From: SHZL01 sp963708905
GTDB taxonomy: Bacteria; Pseudomonadota; Gammaproteobacteria; Xanthomonadales; SZUA-36
NCBI GenBank assembly: GCA_963708905.1
Contig: CAVPUV010000014.1
Coordinates: 22,136-86,135 of the forward strand
Direction: 5' to 3'
Length of the DNA: 64,000 nucleotides
Within the stretch, counting starts at the first letter, position 1. The number at the start of each line of letters is the position of its first letter. A program made the translations under genes and the position numbers. Of the stretch, positions 1 through 8,330 are shown one piece after another. Below the pieces are notes generated by a model, which was not told the DNA's origin, searched no databases, and saw nothing but the letters and a program-made list of their open reading frames with translations.

Positions 1-441
1 TACCGCTCTTTCAACCAGCTCTGGTGCACGTTCGGCATGATGAATGGAAGCATTCCACTTGGTGATTGATTTAAACAGTCCCAGCTGATCCCCAGATTGC
101 AGTTGATCGATGCTCGGATCAATAGTTCGAGCCTGGTTCTGCCCGGTGATAACCAGCATCGGAATATTATCCGCAAACGCCGCGGCAACGCCGGGCACAA
201 TATTGGTTGCGCCTGGGCCGACGGTAGCAAAACACACGCCCATCGTATTGGTAACGCGGGAGATAGAAGCAGCCATGTGCGCCGCGGCTTCTTCGTGCCG
301 GGTTGTAACATACTTAAAATGGGGGTCACGGGAAGCGCCATCCATGATCAAGCCGATTTGTGCCGCGGGCAAACCGCAGATATATTTCACGCCATGCTTT
401 TTGAGTATGGCGAGTAACATTGCGCTGACTGTGCATTCCAT
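1..441 (-). CDS. Thiamine-diphosphate-dependent enzyme, acetolactate-synthase-like (N-terminal part)
   Basis: The 147 visible residues are the N-terminal ThDP-binding (PYR) domain of the acetolactate synthase/benzoylformate decarboxylase superfamily. Visible landmarks are a start resembling KHGVKYICGLPA, the conserved Glu in TTRHEEAAAHMA that activates ThDP, and the GPGATNIVPGVAAAFADNIP segment. The C-terminal cofactor domain lies beyond the left edge, so substrate cannot be judged. A good Shine-Dalgarno (AGGAG) sits about 9 nt before the ATG at 441. It is the last visible gene of a leftward run with a VOC protein, a TonB receptor and an acetoin-dehydrogenase-like complex, so C-C bond cleavage or formation on a 2-oxo or diketo substrate is a reasonable inference. 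Confidence 0.85.
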   Translation of the reverse strand, partial: MECTVSAMLLAILKKHGVKYICGLPAAQIGLIMDGASRDPHFKYVTTRHEEAAAHMAASISRVTNTMGVCFATVGPGATNIVPGVAAAFADNIPMLVITGQNQARTIDPSIDQLQSGDQLGLFKSITKWNASIHHAERAPELVERAV

Positions 442-526
442 CTCTGTAACTCCTAAAAGTAACCTCCCGCAAGGAGAACCATTGGTTCTTCTTATCAGGG
501 GTTATTAATTGACATCAGTTTGTTGG

Positions 527-1051
527 TTAATTCATATAGCGAACAGGATCTGTGCCGTCCCATTGCAGTGCGGCATTTTCAAGGTTGGCAAATAACTCTC
601 GCACGACCGGTGTCGCTTCAATAAGCTCTATCATGCCGCCCAATTCCGCTACCGTGTCCATGTAAGCGAAACGCCCACCAATCGCGACCGATCCACTAAA
701 AGCCAGGGCGTGACCTTGCTGTTGGTACCTGGCCACGTCTTCTTCAAAGGATTCAGCAAAAAGTGCCCAGTGATGAAAGCCGCTGCCTTTGCTTTCCAAA
801 AGCTCACGATAAACTGAAGGTGATTTGCAGTTTTGTTGAATCAGCTCGATGCAGACATTTCCGGAAAAACCGAGCGCGATATCCAGGTCCACATCGGTGG
901 GCGCGCCGCGATAGCGCTTGTCCAAAGCCTCCAGGCTCCGCAACACAAAAAATGGGCCAACCTTTACTTTGCCCAGCCAGTGCTCCAGTGCGGCGTCTAT
1001 GTTTTCTACCACATAGGCTATTTGCATGACTGTTCCACCCGGTTGGCTCAT
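527..1051 (-). CDS. VOC (glyoxalase/bleomycin-resistance) family protein
   Basis: A 174-residue single-module vicinal-oxygen-chelate protein. It opens with QIAYVVENIDAALEHW, the usual first beta-strand and helix of this fold, and has a second half with GFHHWALF and GGMIELIE, where metal ligands (His, Glu) normally lie. The closest style is the methylmalonyl-CoA-epimerase/Glyoxalase_4 group, but the substrate is not evident. The start at 1051 has GGAGGG 7 nt upstream. It lies between the TonB receptor and the ThDP enzyme in the same direction, so it is probably an accessory isomerase or lyase of that catabolic unit. Confidence 0.8.
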   Translation of the reverse strand: MSQPGGTVMQIAYVVENIDAALEHWLGKVKVGPFFVLRSLEALDKRYRGAPTDVDLDIALGFSGNVCIELIQQNCKSPSVYRELLESKGSGFHHWALFAESFEEDVARYQQQGHALAFSGSVAIGGRFAYMDTVAELGGMIELIEATPVVRELFANLENAALQWDGTDPVRYMN

Positions 1052-1108
1052 AAGATTTCCCTCCTCATGTAAAAAAACATTTATTATCGGGCAGTTGCTG
1101 TAAAAGAT

Positions 1109-3343
1109 TTAAAAGTTATAGCGCCCCTCAACGCCTACCCAACGCGGCAGACCAAGACTTTGTTCGGTAAGCCCGTTGGAGGCGATATCGAAGGTATAGG
1201 TGAAATATTCTTTGTCAAACAGGTTTTTGGCGAACAGGGCAATCTCATACCTCCCACTGGCACCGCCAAAACTGATACGGCTGTTAAAAATCGTATAATC
1301 GGGAATGTCCGTGTTCGGTGCATTGGTCAGTTGAGAATAATAGCCGCTGTTGTAGTAACCGCTGAATTGAACCGACAAGACGCCTCCGCCCAGGTTGAAA
1401 TCCTGCACGATGGCGGCACTCAGCGTAAGTGAAGGTGATTGCGGAGCTTCTCTGTCAACGGAGATCGGATTTAGCGGGTCTGTACCTATGAGTACGTCTT
1501 TAACCTTGGTATCCAATAATGCTGCACTGAACATCAATGTTGTGTTATCAGCAGGTTTTAACTGAAGTTCCGTATCAAGGCCATAGATGGTGGCATCGGT
1601 ATTAAACAGCGTGAAATTAATCCCGCGCAGGTCAAAGGCCTGATAATTCCTGTAGTCGTAATAATAGCCACTGATGTTCCAACGAGCTTTCCCGGACCAG
1701 AAATCCAGTTTGCTGCCAATTTCATAAGCATATATATCTTCACCGTCAAAACGCACACCGGCAAATGGCGCATGGCCGGCAAAGCCGGCGTTGTAATTAA
1801 ATGCCTTGTAGCCCTTGTTAAAACCGGCAAACAGCAGCCAATCCTGATTAACCGAATAATCCAGCTGCAAGCGCGCCGAAATTCCATCCTCGTTATGATT
1901 ATCGCTGACGCCACCATTGGCTAACGAAGCTTCAATCAGGCTGCCTGGTGGCGCACCTAGCGGAGCAACACCGGGAATGGGCACGCCCCCAAGGGCAAAT
2001 CGTGGAACCGCAATGTAGGAATAATCCTTTTCATCATAGGTCCACCTGGCGCCTGCCGTCAGCATCCATTGTTCAGACAGATCAAATTCAAACTGACCAA
2101 AAAACGAGTAGGACTTGGTTTCGACTGACCAGGTTGCCTTTTGACCCAGCGAAACGACATTGGCATCATAAAAAGGAGGTGGCAGAACATTAAGCTCCTG
2201 ACTGTAAACGCCATCAATATTCAGATAATAAACACCCGCCGTCCAACGGGTTGTCCCTTCGACCTCTTCTAAACGCAATTCCTGACTGAAGGTGTCGCTA
2301 TCACCGGTCTGGCCAAATTCAATGAATGGGAAAGGGCTTAAGTCGTTATCTTCGAGATAGTTGACCTTAACGCTATTAACATTACTCAGGGAAACCAGCT
2401 TAAAAATATCAAAATCATAGGTTATTCTTCCCGTAACATTGTGGAATTTGCGATCAAGGAGGCCTGGCTGATCAAATGCACCGGTGTACTTGTCACCATC
2501 GGCATCCACATACCCGGTGATCAGATTGCTGGTCGAACCCACATTGAAGCCCAATCCTGTGACAGGATCCACAGCCGCAGCCTGAGAATATGCCGCACCC
2601 ACATTCTGAATGTCCATTTTATAAATATCGGCGCTGATCAGAATGTCGAGTTTTTCGCTTGGCGTGAAATCAAGGTGCAGTCTGGCTGCTCTGGTATCGT
2701 CTTCAATTTGATCAGGACCAATTGCGTTGCCGACCCAGCCATCGGCTTTGTTGCCATATATCGCCAGGCGGGCCTTGAAATTGTCACTGATCGGGCCACT
2801 TAGCGCTCCCTGAATTCCATAGGAGTCATAACTGCCCGCGGTTAATTTCAGGTACCCTTCGGTTTCGTCGGTCGGCTTATTGGTAATCAGTTGAATCAGG
2901 CCACCCGTTGCATTCCTGCCAAAGAGTGTGCCCTGCGGGCCTCGCAACACCTCCACCCGGCTCATGTCGAACATCTTCACCGAATTGGTTGAGATGGATG
3001 ACTGATAAACCTCATCCACATAGAGGGCATTGGGTGATTCAATATGTCCCGCAAAATCATTTTGCGCCACCCCACGGATGGACACCAGGCCCGCCAGCGG
3101 ACTGCCACCTCCATTTTGAAACATGAGCCCCGGGGTAATATTGCTCAGTAAATCTGTATCTGTGATATTTAACTGCTCCAAGGCTTCGCCGGAAAACGCA
3201 CTCACAGAAATACCGGTATCCTGCAAGTTGACTTCACGCCGTGTGGCGGTGACGATGATCTCTTCCAGTTGCTCAACAGCCAAAATATCCGTGGAAAGCA
3301 TTGAGAGAATTGCTGAACTGATAAGTAAATACTTAATCTTCAT
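1109..3343 (-). CDS. TonB-dependent outer-membrane receptor
   Basis: A 744-residue receptor. It has an N-terminal signal peptide (about residues 1-22, ending LAVEQ), a TonB box just after it (LEEIIVTATRR), a plug domain with VEVLRGPQGTLFGRNATGG near residues 130-150, and a 22-strand barrel ending in an aromatic residue (GVEGRYNF). The plug style (LQDTGISVSAFSGEAL) is typical of catabolic receptors in gammaproteobacteria and sphingomonads and not of classical siderophore receptors. The start has GGAGGA about 9 nt upstream. A 30-bp element shared with the E1 alpha promoter lies 67 nt upstream, suggesting co-regulation. The likely job is active uptake of the substrate processed by the neighbouring dehydrogenase complex; the ligand is unknown. 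Confidence 0.93.
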   Translation of the reverse strand: MKIKYLLISSAILSMLSTDILAVEQLEEIIVTATRREVNLQDTGISVSAFSGEALEQLNITDTDLLSNITPGLMFQNGGGSPLAGLVSIRGVAQNDFAGHIESPNALYVDEVYQSSISTNSVKMFDMSRVEVLRGPQGTLFGRNATGGLIQLITNKPTDETEGYLKLTAGSYDSYGIQGALSGPISDNFKARLAIYGNKADGWVGNAIGPDQIEDDTRAARLHLDFTPSEKLDILISADIYKMDIQNVGAAYSQAAAVDPVTGLGFNVGSTSNLITGYVDADGDKYTGAFDQPGLLDRKFHNVTGRITYDFDIFKLVSLSNVNSVKVNYLEDNDLSPFPFIEFGQTGDSDTFSQELRLEEVEGTTRWTAGVYYLNIDGVYSQELNVLPPPFYDANVVSLGQKATWSVETKSYSFFGQFEFDLSEQWMLTAGARWTYDEKDYSYIAVPRFALGGVPIPGVAPLGAPPGSLIEASLANGGVSDNHNEDGISARLQLDYSVNQDWLLFAGFNKGYKAFNYNAGFAGHAPFAGVRFDGEDIYAYEIGSKLDFWSGKARWNISGYYYDYRNYQAFDLRGINFTLFNTDATIYGLDTELQLKPADNTTLMFSAALLDTKVKDVLIGTDPLNPISVDREAPQSPSLTLSAAIVQDFNLGGGVLSVQFSGYYNSGYYSQLTNAPNTDIPDYTIFNSRISFGGASGRYEIALFAKNLFDKEYFTYTFDIASNGLTEQSLGLPRWVGVEGRYNF

Positions 3344-3409
3344 GATCAGATTTCCTCCACAACCATTCGCACCAGGGGTACGGTAGCATTACCAATGCTG
3401 CAGAAAAAA

Positions 3410-3439
3410 TTAATAGCAAGAATTACTCATTTGCTTAAG
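3410..3439 (-). promoter_or_regulatory. Conserved 30-bp upstream element, copy 1 (before the TonB receptor)
   Basis: This stretch and 6864-6893 match at 25 of 30 positions, sharing the blocks TTAATAGCAA, AATTACTCA and CTTAA with fixed spacing. Each lies upstream of a leftward gene of the same catabolic unit and in non-coding DNA. The obvious candidate binder is the LuxR-type regulator encoded at 7132, but no direct evidence links them. It could also be part of a promoter, since it is A+T-rich. Confidence 0.6.
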
Positions 3440-3521
3440 CCGTCGGGCGGGCCGGCAAGGTTTATCACTGCGCCTGGTGTTTAAGCAGTCGAAAAAAGCG
3501 GCGGATCTGGTTGATGTGTTG

Positions 3522-4652
3522 TTAGGACAAAAGCAAGTGTCGTTCGATAATACCGTTGACCATCGCTGAATTTTCCACGTGCGGCATGTGTCCGGAGTTT
3601 TTGACGCGGTATTCTGCTGCCGGTTTTTCTATTACCAAACAAGTGGCGCCATCCGCGAGAATCTTATCGCTGACTCCCCAGACTAATGTAATTGGGACGT
3701 TCAAGCGCGCTACTTCAGTTGCATTAAATGCAAAATCAGTGTGCAACAGGCTGGCCTCCGCAATGCATTGCAGCGCGGCATCAACACCATCCAGGCGCTT
3801 ATACCTCAATATGTCTTCAATCACTTCACCGGTTACAAGCTCTGCATCGGCAAACAGTGTTTGCAATACGGGTTTCATCTGTTTCCTGGTGCGGGCATTG
3901 ATGAAAGCGGATATATATTCTCTATTCACTGCTTTTCCTACTAAAGCAGGGCAAATCAGCACCAGGCCCGCAACTCTTTCAGGGTTGAGGAGCGCAAATC
4001 GCAATGCGATGGCAGCCCCCAGCGAGTGTCCCACAACCTGAACGCGGGCTAGACCAAGATTATCCAGAAATAATTGCAGCGTTTTGGCTAAACCGGTTAT
4101 GGAGCCATCCGCGAACCGTTTTGATGACTGGCCATGGCCTGGCAGATCGAGCGCAATAACCCTCTGAGCTGCTGCAAATTTCTCAATGTTAAACAACCAG
4201 TTTCCGGAATCACCACCAAAACCATGAACAAACAAAATCGGCGGCTTCCGTAAGTCCACCTGCTCCGGTACATATTCGAAGTAGAAAATATCAAGGTCAC
4301 CCAATGAGAGCCGTTCAGTCCGGGGGGCGGCGTTTGTCATTTTGCCCAAGTCATCACAACCCGGAACTTGAAATTTCTCAATAAAATCCTCTATGTCTTC
4401 ATCGCTTTCATTTTCGTCGGTTAACACAGCCAGCAACGCACCCACCGGCAGCACTTGCTGTTCTTTCGCCACCAATCGGCGTACCGTGCCGGAGGCCGCA
4501 GCCTCAACGGTGCCTGCGATCTTGGTGGTTTCAATTTCTGCTATTTCCTGTCCTAGGCGAATTTCATCGCCCGGGGCAACCAGCCAACTCAGGAACTCAC
4601 CTTCTTCCATTGCCAGGCCCCATTTAGGGACAGTAATGGCCTTTATCGTCAA
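3522..4652 (-). CDS. Lipoyl-domain/alpha-beta-hydrolase fusion, AcoC-like E2 component
   Basis: 376 residues in two parts. Residues 1-78 are a biotinyl/lipoyl carrier domain with the modified lysine in EIETTKIAG (Lys44). Residues about 115-376 are an alpha/beta hydrolase with oxyanion motif FVHGFGGDSGNW, nucleophile Ser210 in VGHSLGAA and catalytic His in GHMPHVEN. This architecture is that of AcoC of acetoin dehydrogenase systems, where the hydrolase domain replaces the usual acyltransferase core. The start is TTG at 4652, overlapping the E1 beta stop (ATTGA), with AGAGG upstream. No E3 (dihydrolipoamide dehydrogenase) gene is seen nearby, so a general E3 must be borrowed. Confidence 0.88.
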   Translation of the reverse strand: MTIKAITVPKWGLAMEEGEFLSWLVAPGDEIRLGQEIAEIETTKIAGTVEAAASGTVRRLVAKEQQVLPVGALLAVLTDENESDEDIEDFIEKFQVPGCDDLGKMTNAAPRTERLSLGDLDIFYFEYVPEQVDLRKPPILFVHGFGGDSGNWLFNIEKFAAAQRVIALDLPGHGQSSKRFADGSITGLAKTLQLFLDNLGLARVQVVGHSLGAAIALRFALLNPERVAGLVLICPALVGKAVNREYISAFINARTRKQMKPVLQTLFADAELVTGEVIEDILRYKRLDGVDAALQCIAEASLLHTDFAFNATEVARLNVPITLVWGVSDKILADGATCLVIEKPAAEYRVKNSGHMPHVENSAMVNGIIERHLLLS

Positions 4653-5668
4653 TTTGTTCGCCTCTGGCCCAGCAGTTCATAAATGCCGTTAACCACCTTG
4701 TCCACTGTGGGAACATAGGCATCTTCCAGCGGCGGCGAAAACGGAACCGGGGTGTGAGGTGGGGTTATTTTTATAATCGGCGCTTTCAGGCTATCAAAGG
4801 CTTTCTCGGCTACCAAGGCAGCAATATCAGCAGCCAAGCCGCAACGTGCGGCGGACTCGTCAACGACTATTAATCGGCCCGTTGCCGCCACCGATTCCAA
4901 AATAGTATCCTCATCCAGCGGAGAACTGGTTCGCGGGTCAATAACCTCAACGGATATTCCCTCTTTTGTGAGTTTCTGCGCCGCCTGTTCGGCGATATGC
5001 ACCATCCTGGAGAAAGCCACTATCGTGACATCAGTTCCGGCGCGCACCACGTGAGCTTCACCAAAGGGTATGGAGTAGGGTTCGTCGGGAACTTCCCCCT
5101 TCAAGTCGTACAAAAGTTTGTTCTCAAAGAAAATCACCGGATCATCATCCCGTATGGCCTCGATCAGTAGTCCCTTTGCATCATAGGCATTGCTGGGCAT
5201 GACACATTTCAGTCCCGGCACGGAAGTAAACATATGATAAAGGCATTGAGAATGTTGCGCCGCCGTTCGCATGCCAGCGCCAATGGTGGTGCGAATAACC
5301 AGAGGAGTCTTCGCTTTTCCGCCAAACATATAACGGAATTTGGCAGCTTGATTGAATATCTGATCGAAACATACACCCATAAAATCCACAAACATAAGTT
5401 CGGCTACAGGCCTTAATCCAGTCAATGCAGCGCCAGCGGCCGTGCCCATGATCGCTGATTCCGTGATCGGCGTATCAATGACCCGGCCATTTCCAAATTT
5501 CGCGGTCAGACCTTTAGTAACGCCCAGGGGACCGCCATAGGCATCGTCGACGCCGCTACCACCTTTACCCCCGGCAATGTCTTCTCCCAGTACGATGACA
5601 TTCTCGTCCCGCTCCATTTCCTGTCGTAACGCTTCATTCAATGCTTCGCGAATCGTTTTCCGGCTCAT
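4649..5668 (-). CDS. 2-oxo-acid/acetoin dehydrogenase E1 component, beta subunit
   Basis: 339 residues, the normal length for the transketolase-like E1 beta subunit (PdhB/AcoB/BkdAB type). It starts RKTIREALNEALRQEMERD and shows VIVLGEDIAGGKGG, the RVIDTPITESAIMGTAAGAA segment that contacts ThDP, and a C-terminal transketolase domain (SVEVIDPRTSSPLDEDTI). It forms the alpha2-beta2 E1 with the gene immediately upstream (15-nt gap) and its stop overlaps the start of the lipoyl-hydrolase gene, indicating translational coupling. Because the partner is AcoC-like, acetoin or a related diketone/2-oxo compound is a better guess than pyruvate. Confidence 0.9.
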   Translation of the reverse strand: MSRKTIREALNEALRQEMERDENVIVLGEDIAGGKGGSGVDDAYGGPLGVTKGLTAKFGNGRVIDTPITESAIMGTAAGAALTGLRPVAELMFVDFMGVCFDQIFNQAAKFRYMFGGKAKTPLVIRTTIGAGMRTAAQHSQCLYHMFTSVPGLKCVMPSNAYDAKGLLIEAIRDDDPVIFFENKLLYDLKGEVPDEPYSIPFGEAHVVRAGTDVTIVAFSRMVHIAEQAAQKLTKEGISVEVIDPRTSSPLDEDTILESVAATGRLIVVDESAARCGLAADIAALVAEKAFDSLKAPIIKITPPHTPVPFSPPLEDAYVPTVDKVVNGIYELLGQRRTN

Positions 5669-5683
5669 AGTGGGCTACTCCAA

Positions 5684-6658
5684 CTATTCATAGCTGACGT
5701 AAACGTCCGCCAACAGCTTGTCGAGTCCAGGGAAGTCAGCACTGCGTGCTTTTTCTACTGCATCATCTATTAGATGCATAACCTGACTGTCAATCTTATC
5801 CAGCTCATCAACACTGATAATTCCTTGACATAGAACAACTTCGCGAAATTTCTTCAAGCAATCACCTTGTTCTCTAACCCTGCTCAGCTCTTCGCGTGAG
5901 CGGTAAATCTGAGGATCTCCCTCAAAATGACCATAAAAGCGCATGGCCACTGCCTCGATCACGCCGGGACCCTGGCCTGACCTGGCGCGGCCAATCGCCT
6001 CAAAAGCTGCGCTTTCCATGGAAAAGAAATCGGTCCCATCCACCGTCGTAGCCGGTAGGCCAAAGCCAGCAGCGCGTTCAGCGATACTGCTACCTCCGAC
6101 GGCGTAATTGCACCCCGTTGCTTCTCCGTATCCGTTGTTTTCAAATACAAAAATGACCGGCAGCTGTAATACGACCGCCATATTCATCGACTCAAAGGTG
6201 GTGCCTTGATTGGAAGCACCGTCACCGGAAAAAGACACCGCAACTCCGTTTGTCCTTTGGACCTTCGCCGTCAGCGCTGCACCAGCTGCTAAAGGCGCGT
6301 TGCCCCCCACTATGGCATTCGCTCCAAGCATGCCTTGCCCCAGGTCGGCAATGTGCATGGATCCACCTTTTCCGCCACAGAGCCCGTTTTGCTTGCCAAA
6401 AATCTCCGCCATCATCCTGTGAACATCACAGCCTTTGGCGATACTATGTCCGTGCCCACGATGCGTGCTGCCAATATAGTCATTATCCTGGAGATGAATA
6501 CAGACACCTGTAGCAATGGCTTCCTGTCCCGCATAAAGATGAACAAAGCCGGGGATATCGCCGGTAGTATTTTCAATGTGAATTCTTTCTTCAAACTCGC
6601 GAATGGTTTTCATTCGGGAGTAAGCGTCCAGCAGTTGCTCTTTTTTCAGCAGCATCAT
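5684..6658 (-). CDS. 2-oxo-acid/acetoin dehydrogenase E1 component, alpha subunit
   Basis: 324 residues, the usual size for AcoA/PdhA-type E1 alpha. The ThDP-binding motif is complete: GDGASNQG at 145-152 followed by ENN at 173-175. STHRGHGH (64-71) and GGKGGSMH (95-102) are the family signatures. It is the first gene of the leftward operon. Two consecutive ATG codons occur (6658 and 6655); GGGG upstream favours the second slightly. The leader carries three perfect 15-bp tandem repeats and, 206 nt upstream, the 30-bp element shared with the TonB receptor. Confidence 0.9.
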   Translation of the reverse strand: MMLLKKEQLLDAYSRMKTIREFEERIHIENTTGDIPGFVHLYAGQEAIATGVCIHLQDNDYIGSTHRGHGHSIAKGCDVHRMMAEIFGKQNGLCGGKGGSMHIADLGQGMLGANAIVGGNAPLAAGAALTAKVQRTNGVAVSFSGDGASNQGTTFESMNMAVVLQLPVIFVFENNGYGEATGCNYAVGGSSIAERAAGFGLPATTVDGTDFFSMESAAFEAIGRARSGQGPGVIEAVAMRFYGHFEGDPQIYRSREELSRVREQGDCLKKFREVVLCQGIISVDELDKIDSQVMHLIDDAVEKARSADFPGLDKLLADVYVSYE

Positions 6659-6662
6659 AAAC

Positions 6663-6707
6663 CCCGTTTTGATTTTGCCCGTTTTGATTTTGCCCGTTTT
6701 GATTTTG
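6663..6707. repeat. Three perfect 15-bp tandem repeats in the E1 alpha leader
   Basis: The unit CCCGTTTTGATTTTG occurs three times head to tail with no mismatch, ending 5 bp from the E1 alpha start codon. On the mRNA strand it gives a repeated C-A-A-A-A-rich leader. Such repeats can change copy number by slippage and alter spacing between the ribosome-binding site or operator and the gene; here that is only a suggestion. Confidence 0.9.
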
Positions 6708-6863
6708 ATTAAGTCGTAAGCTATGATTTACTACCCAGCATCGGGAGGCAAACTGGCAAGATTCAGGTTGGGATAGGCGACACCGATGATGGGCACGCAC
6801 TACACCTCATGCTATGTTTATCGCACTACCCATGGAACAGACTAACAACGCCAAAAAAAATAT

Positions 6864-6893
6864 TTAATAGCAAAAATTACTCAGATACTTAAA
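6864..6893 (-). promoter_or_regulatory. Conserved 30-bp upstream element, copy 2 (before E1 alpha)
   Basis: This is the partner of 3410-3439 (25 of 30 positions identical). It lies in the roughly 470-bp divergent region between the E1 alpha operon and the LuxR-type gene, so a regulator bound here could act on both. The rest of the divergent region (6708-7059) holds A+T-rich stretches but no other feature that I can name. Confidence 0.6.
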
Positions 6894-7131
6894 CTGCCAG
6901 CATAAAAGCCCTGAACATATATAGCTTCTCAGCAGCCTAAGACTTTGTATATACTTCAGAAATACCAAGCGGCATGTAAAACGATTTGCGGGAACTACGT
7001 CTTGGCGGCTGATTGGAAGCCTATCTAACCAGCCGGTACTCTACGACAAGGAGCCAACACTGGTTAATTTATATACCCAGGATTTAAAAGATATCATCGA
7101 GGTAAGCCAGCGCGCGCTCGAATGCAATAGT

Positions 7132-8163
7132 ATGGAAGCATTGCAGAGGGAAACACTAACCCTTACGGAGCGTTCGCTGGGTGCTCGCAGCAGCATTTAC
7201 GCGCAGATCACCGAAAAACAGAAGAAGATCTATTTTACACAAGGTGCAGAACACGGCGTTCCCGAGGGTGCTCTGGCGCGGTGGTGCTCAGAGTACCACT
7301 CCACCGACCCCTTTATGCATCGGTATCTGACGAGGCTTTCAACCCGGTCCGGCAGTGTCATCATCTCCAGTGAAGTCATCGGCCACAAAGAATATATTTC
7401 GACCCCTTTTTACAATGAGTTTATGAAACCCCAATCCATCTATCACGTGATGATCATCGGGTTGAAGTCAGATGAAAATAAGCCCGTTGGCGTCTATGGA
7501 TTGCATCGACCGATTCATGCACCTGCATTTTCAGCGCGGGAGGTTACCAAAGCGAATTTACTGGTGCCACACCTCAGGGGGGCATTCCAGCGGGTGATGG
7601 CGCAGGAAATGCTGCACAAAAGCCGCTGGCTTACTGAGGTTTTTGCCGATAGTTTAGCCAACGATGGCATCGCCGTACTTGACCATAAAATGCAAGCGCT
7701 TTTTATCAGTCAGAAGGCCAGGAAGATGCTTGGAGTAAGCGACGCTGCATTACCGGATTGTTTTCTTCTCAAATGCTCAAATAGCTTGAGCGAGCAGTCC
7801 CCCTCAGAGGGCCCCTTGAGATTTAAATTCTTCCATAAGGGGCGCCCAATCCGTGCGGAAATAAACCCGATTGCTGGTGACAAACTCCAGCGTCAACGTT
7901 TCATTGTCCGGTTGGATGCTACGTTTGAGGGTGCGCCTGACACTCCCACGATGCTGAATCGCATGCGGGGTCTAGGGCTGTCCAGACGAGAAATAGATGT
8001 TGCTCAACTATTAGCGGTAGGCCTCCCCAGCCAGCACATTGCCGAGAAACTCTGTATCAGCGTACGTACCGTAAACAACCATTTGCGGTCTGTTTATGAA
8101 AAGGTTGGCGTGCATAATCGCACTACTTTGATTTATAACTTAGCCAGCAATCATCGGCAGTAG
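7132..8163 (+). CDS. LuxR-family transcriptional regulator
   Basis: 343 residues from this ATG. The last 60 residues are a GerE/LuxR helix-turn-helix (LGLSRREIDVAQLLAVGL, then HIAEKLCISVRTVNNHLRSV and YEKVGVHNRTTL). The N-terminal two thirds look like a sensory GAF/PAS-like region without an acyl-homoserine-lactone signature or a phosphoacceptor. The reading frame stays open well upstream of the ATG, which has no ribosome-binding site; an AAGGAG at 7048-7053 is placed 6 nt before an in-frame CTG at 7060, so the protein may begin about 24 residues earlier. It is divergent from the dehydrogenase operon and is the likely regulator of it. Confidence 0.85.
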   Translation: MEALQRETLTLTERSLGARSSIYAQITEKQKKIYFTQGAEHGVPEGALARWCSEYHSTDPFMHRYLTRLSTRSGSVIISSEVIGHKEYISTPFYNEFMKPQSIYHVMIIGLKSDENKPVGVYGLHRPIHAPAFSAREVTKANLLVPHLRGAFQRVMAQEMLHKSRWLTEVFADSLANDGIAVLDHKMQALFISQKARKMLGVSDAALPDCFLLKCSNSLSEQSPSEGPLRFKFFHKGRPIRAEINPIAGDKLQRQRFIVRLDATFEGAPDTPTMLNRMRGLGLSRREIDVAQLLAVGLPSQHIAEKLCISVRTVNNHLRSVYEKVGVHNRTTLIYNLASNHRQ

Positions 8164-8277
8164 ACCCGCTCTGTCACCAAGGCGCAAAGTTACTGGCGCG
8201 ATGTCGGTACCGACGACGCGCGCCGCTTCCACGTCACCGATGACGGTGTCGTGCTCATCTGTCCCCATATGCTGTGA
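8164..8277 (+). pseudogene. glgC: Internally deleted glgC (ADP-glucose pyrophosphorylase) remnant
   Basis: Directly after the LuxR stop codon, in the same frame, the sequence reads TRSVTKAQSYWRDVGT and then DDARRFHVTDDGVVLICPHM followed by Leu and TGA. From memory of GlgC sequences, YWRDVGT is an internal motif of the enzyme (about two thirds along) and DARRF..(E/D)GIVLV..(D/E)ML is its extreme C-terminus. The two pieces are joined with roughly 130 residues missing between them and the N-terminal two thirds absent. The stub lies next to glgA on the opposite strand, supporting its origin from a former glycogen locus. Confidence 0.6.
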
Positions 8278-8330
8278 AGGCCTGTTGCCTCGTGGCTCCT
8301 GGCCGGCTCTGATAATCGACACCCGCAAGC

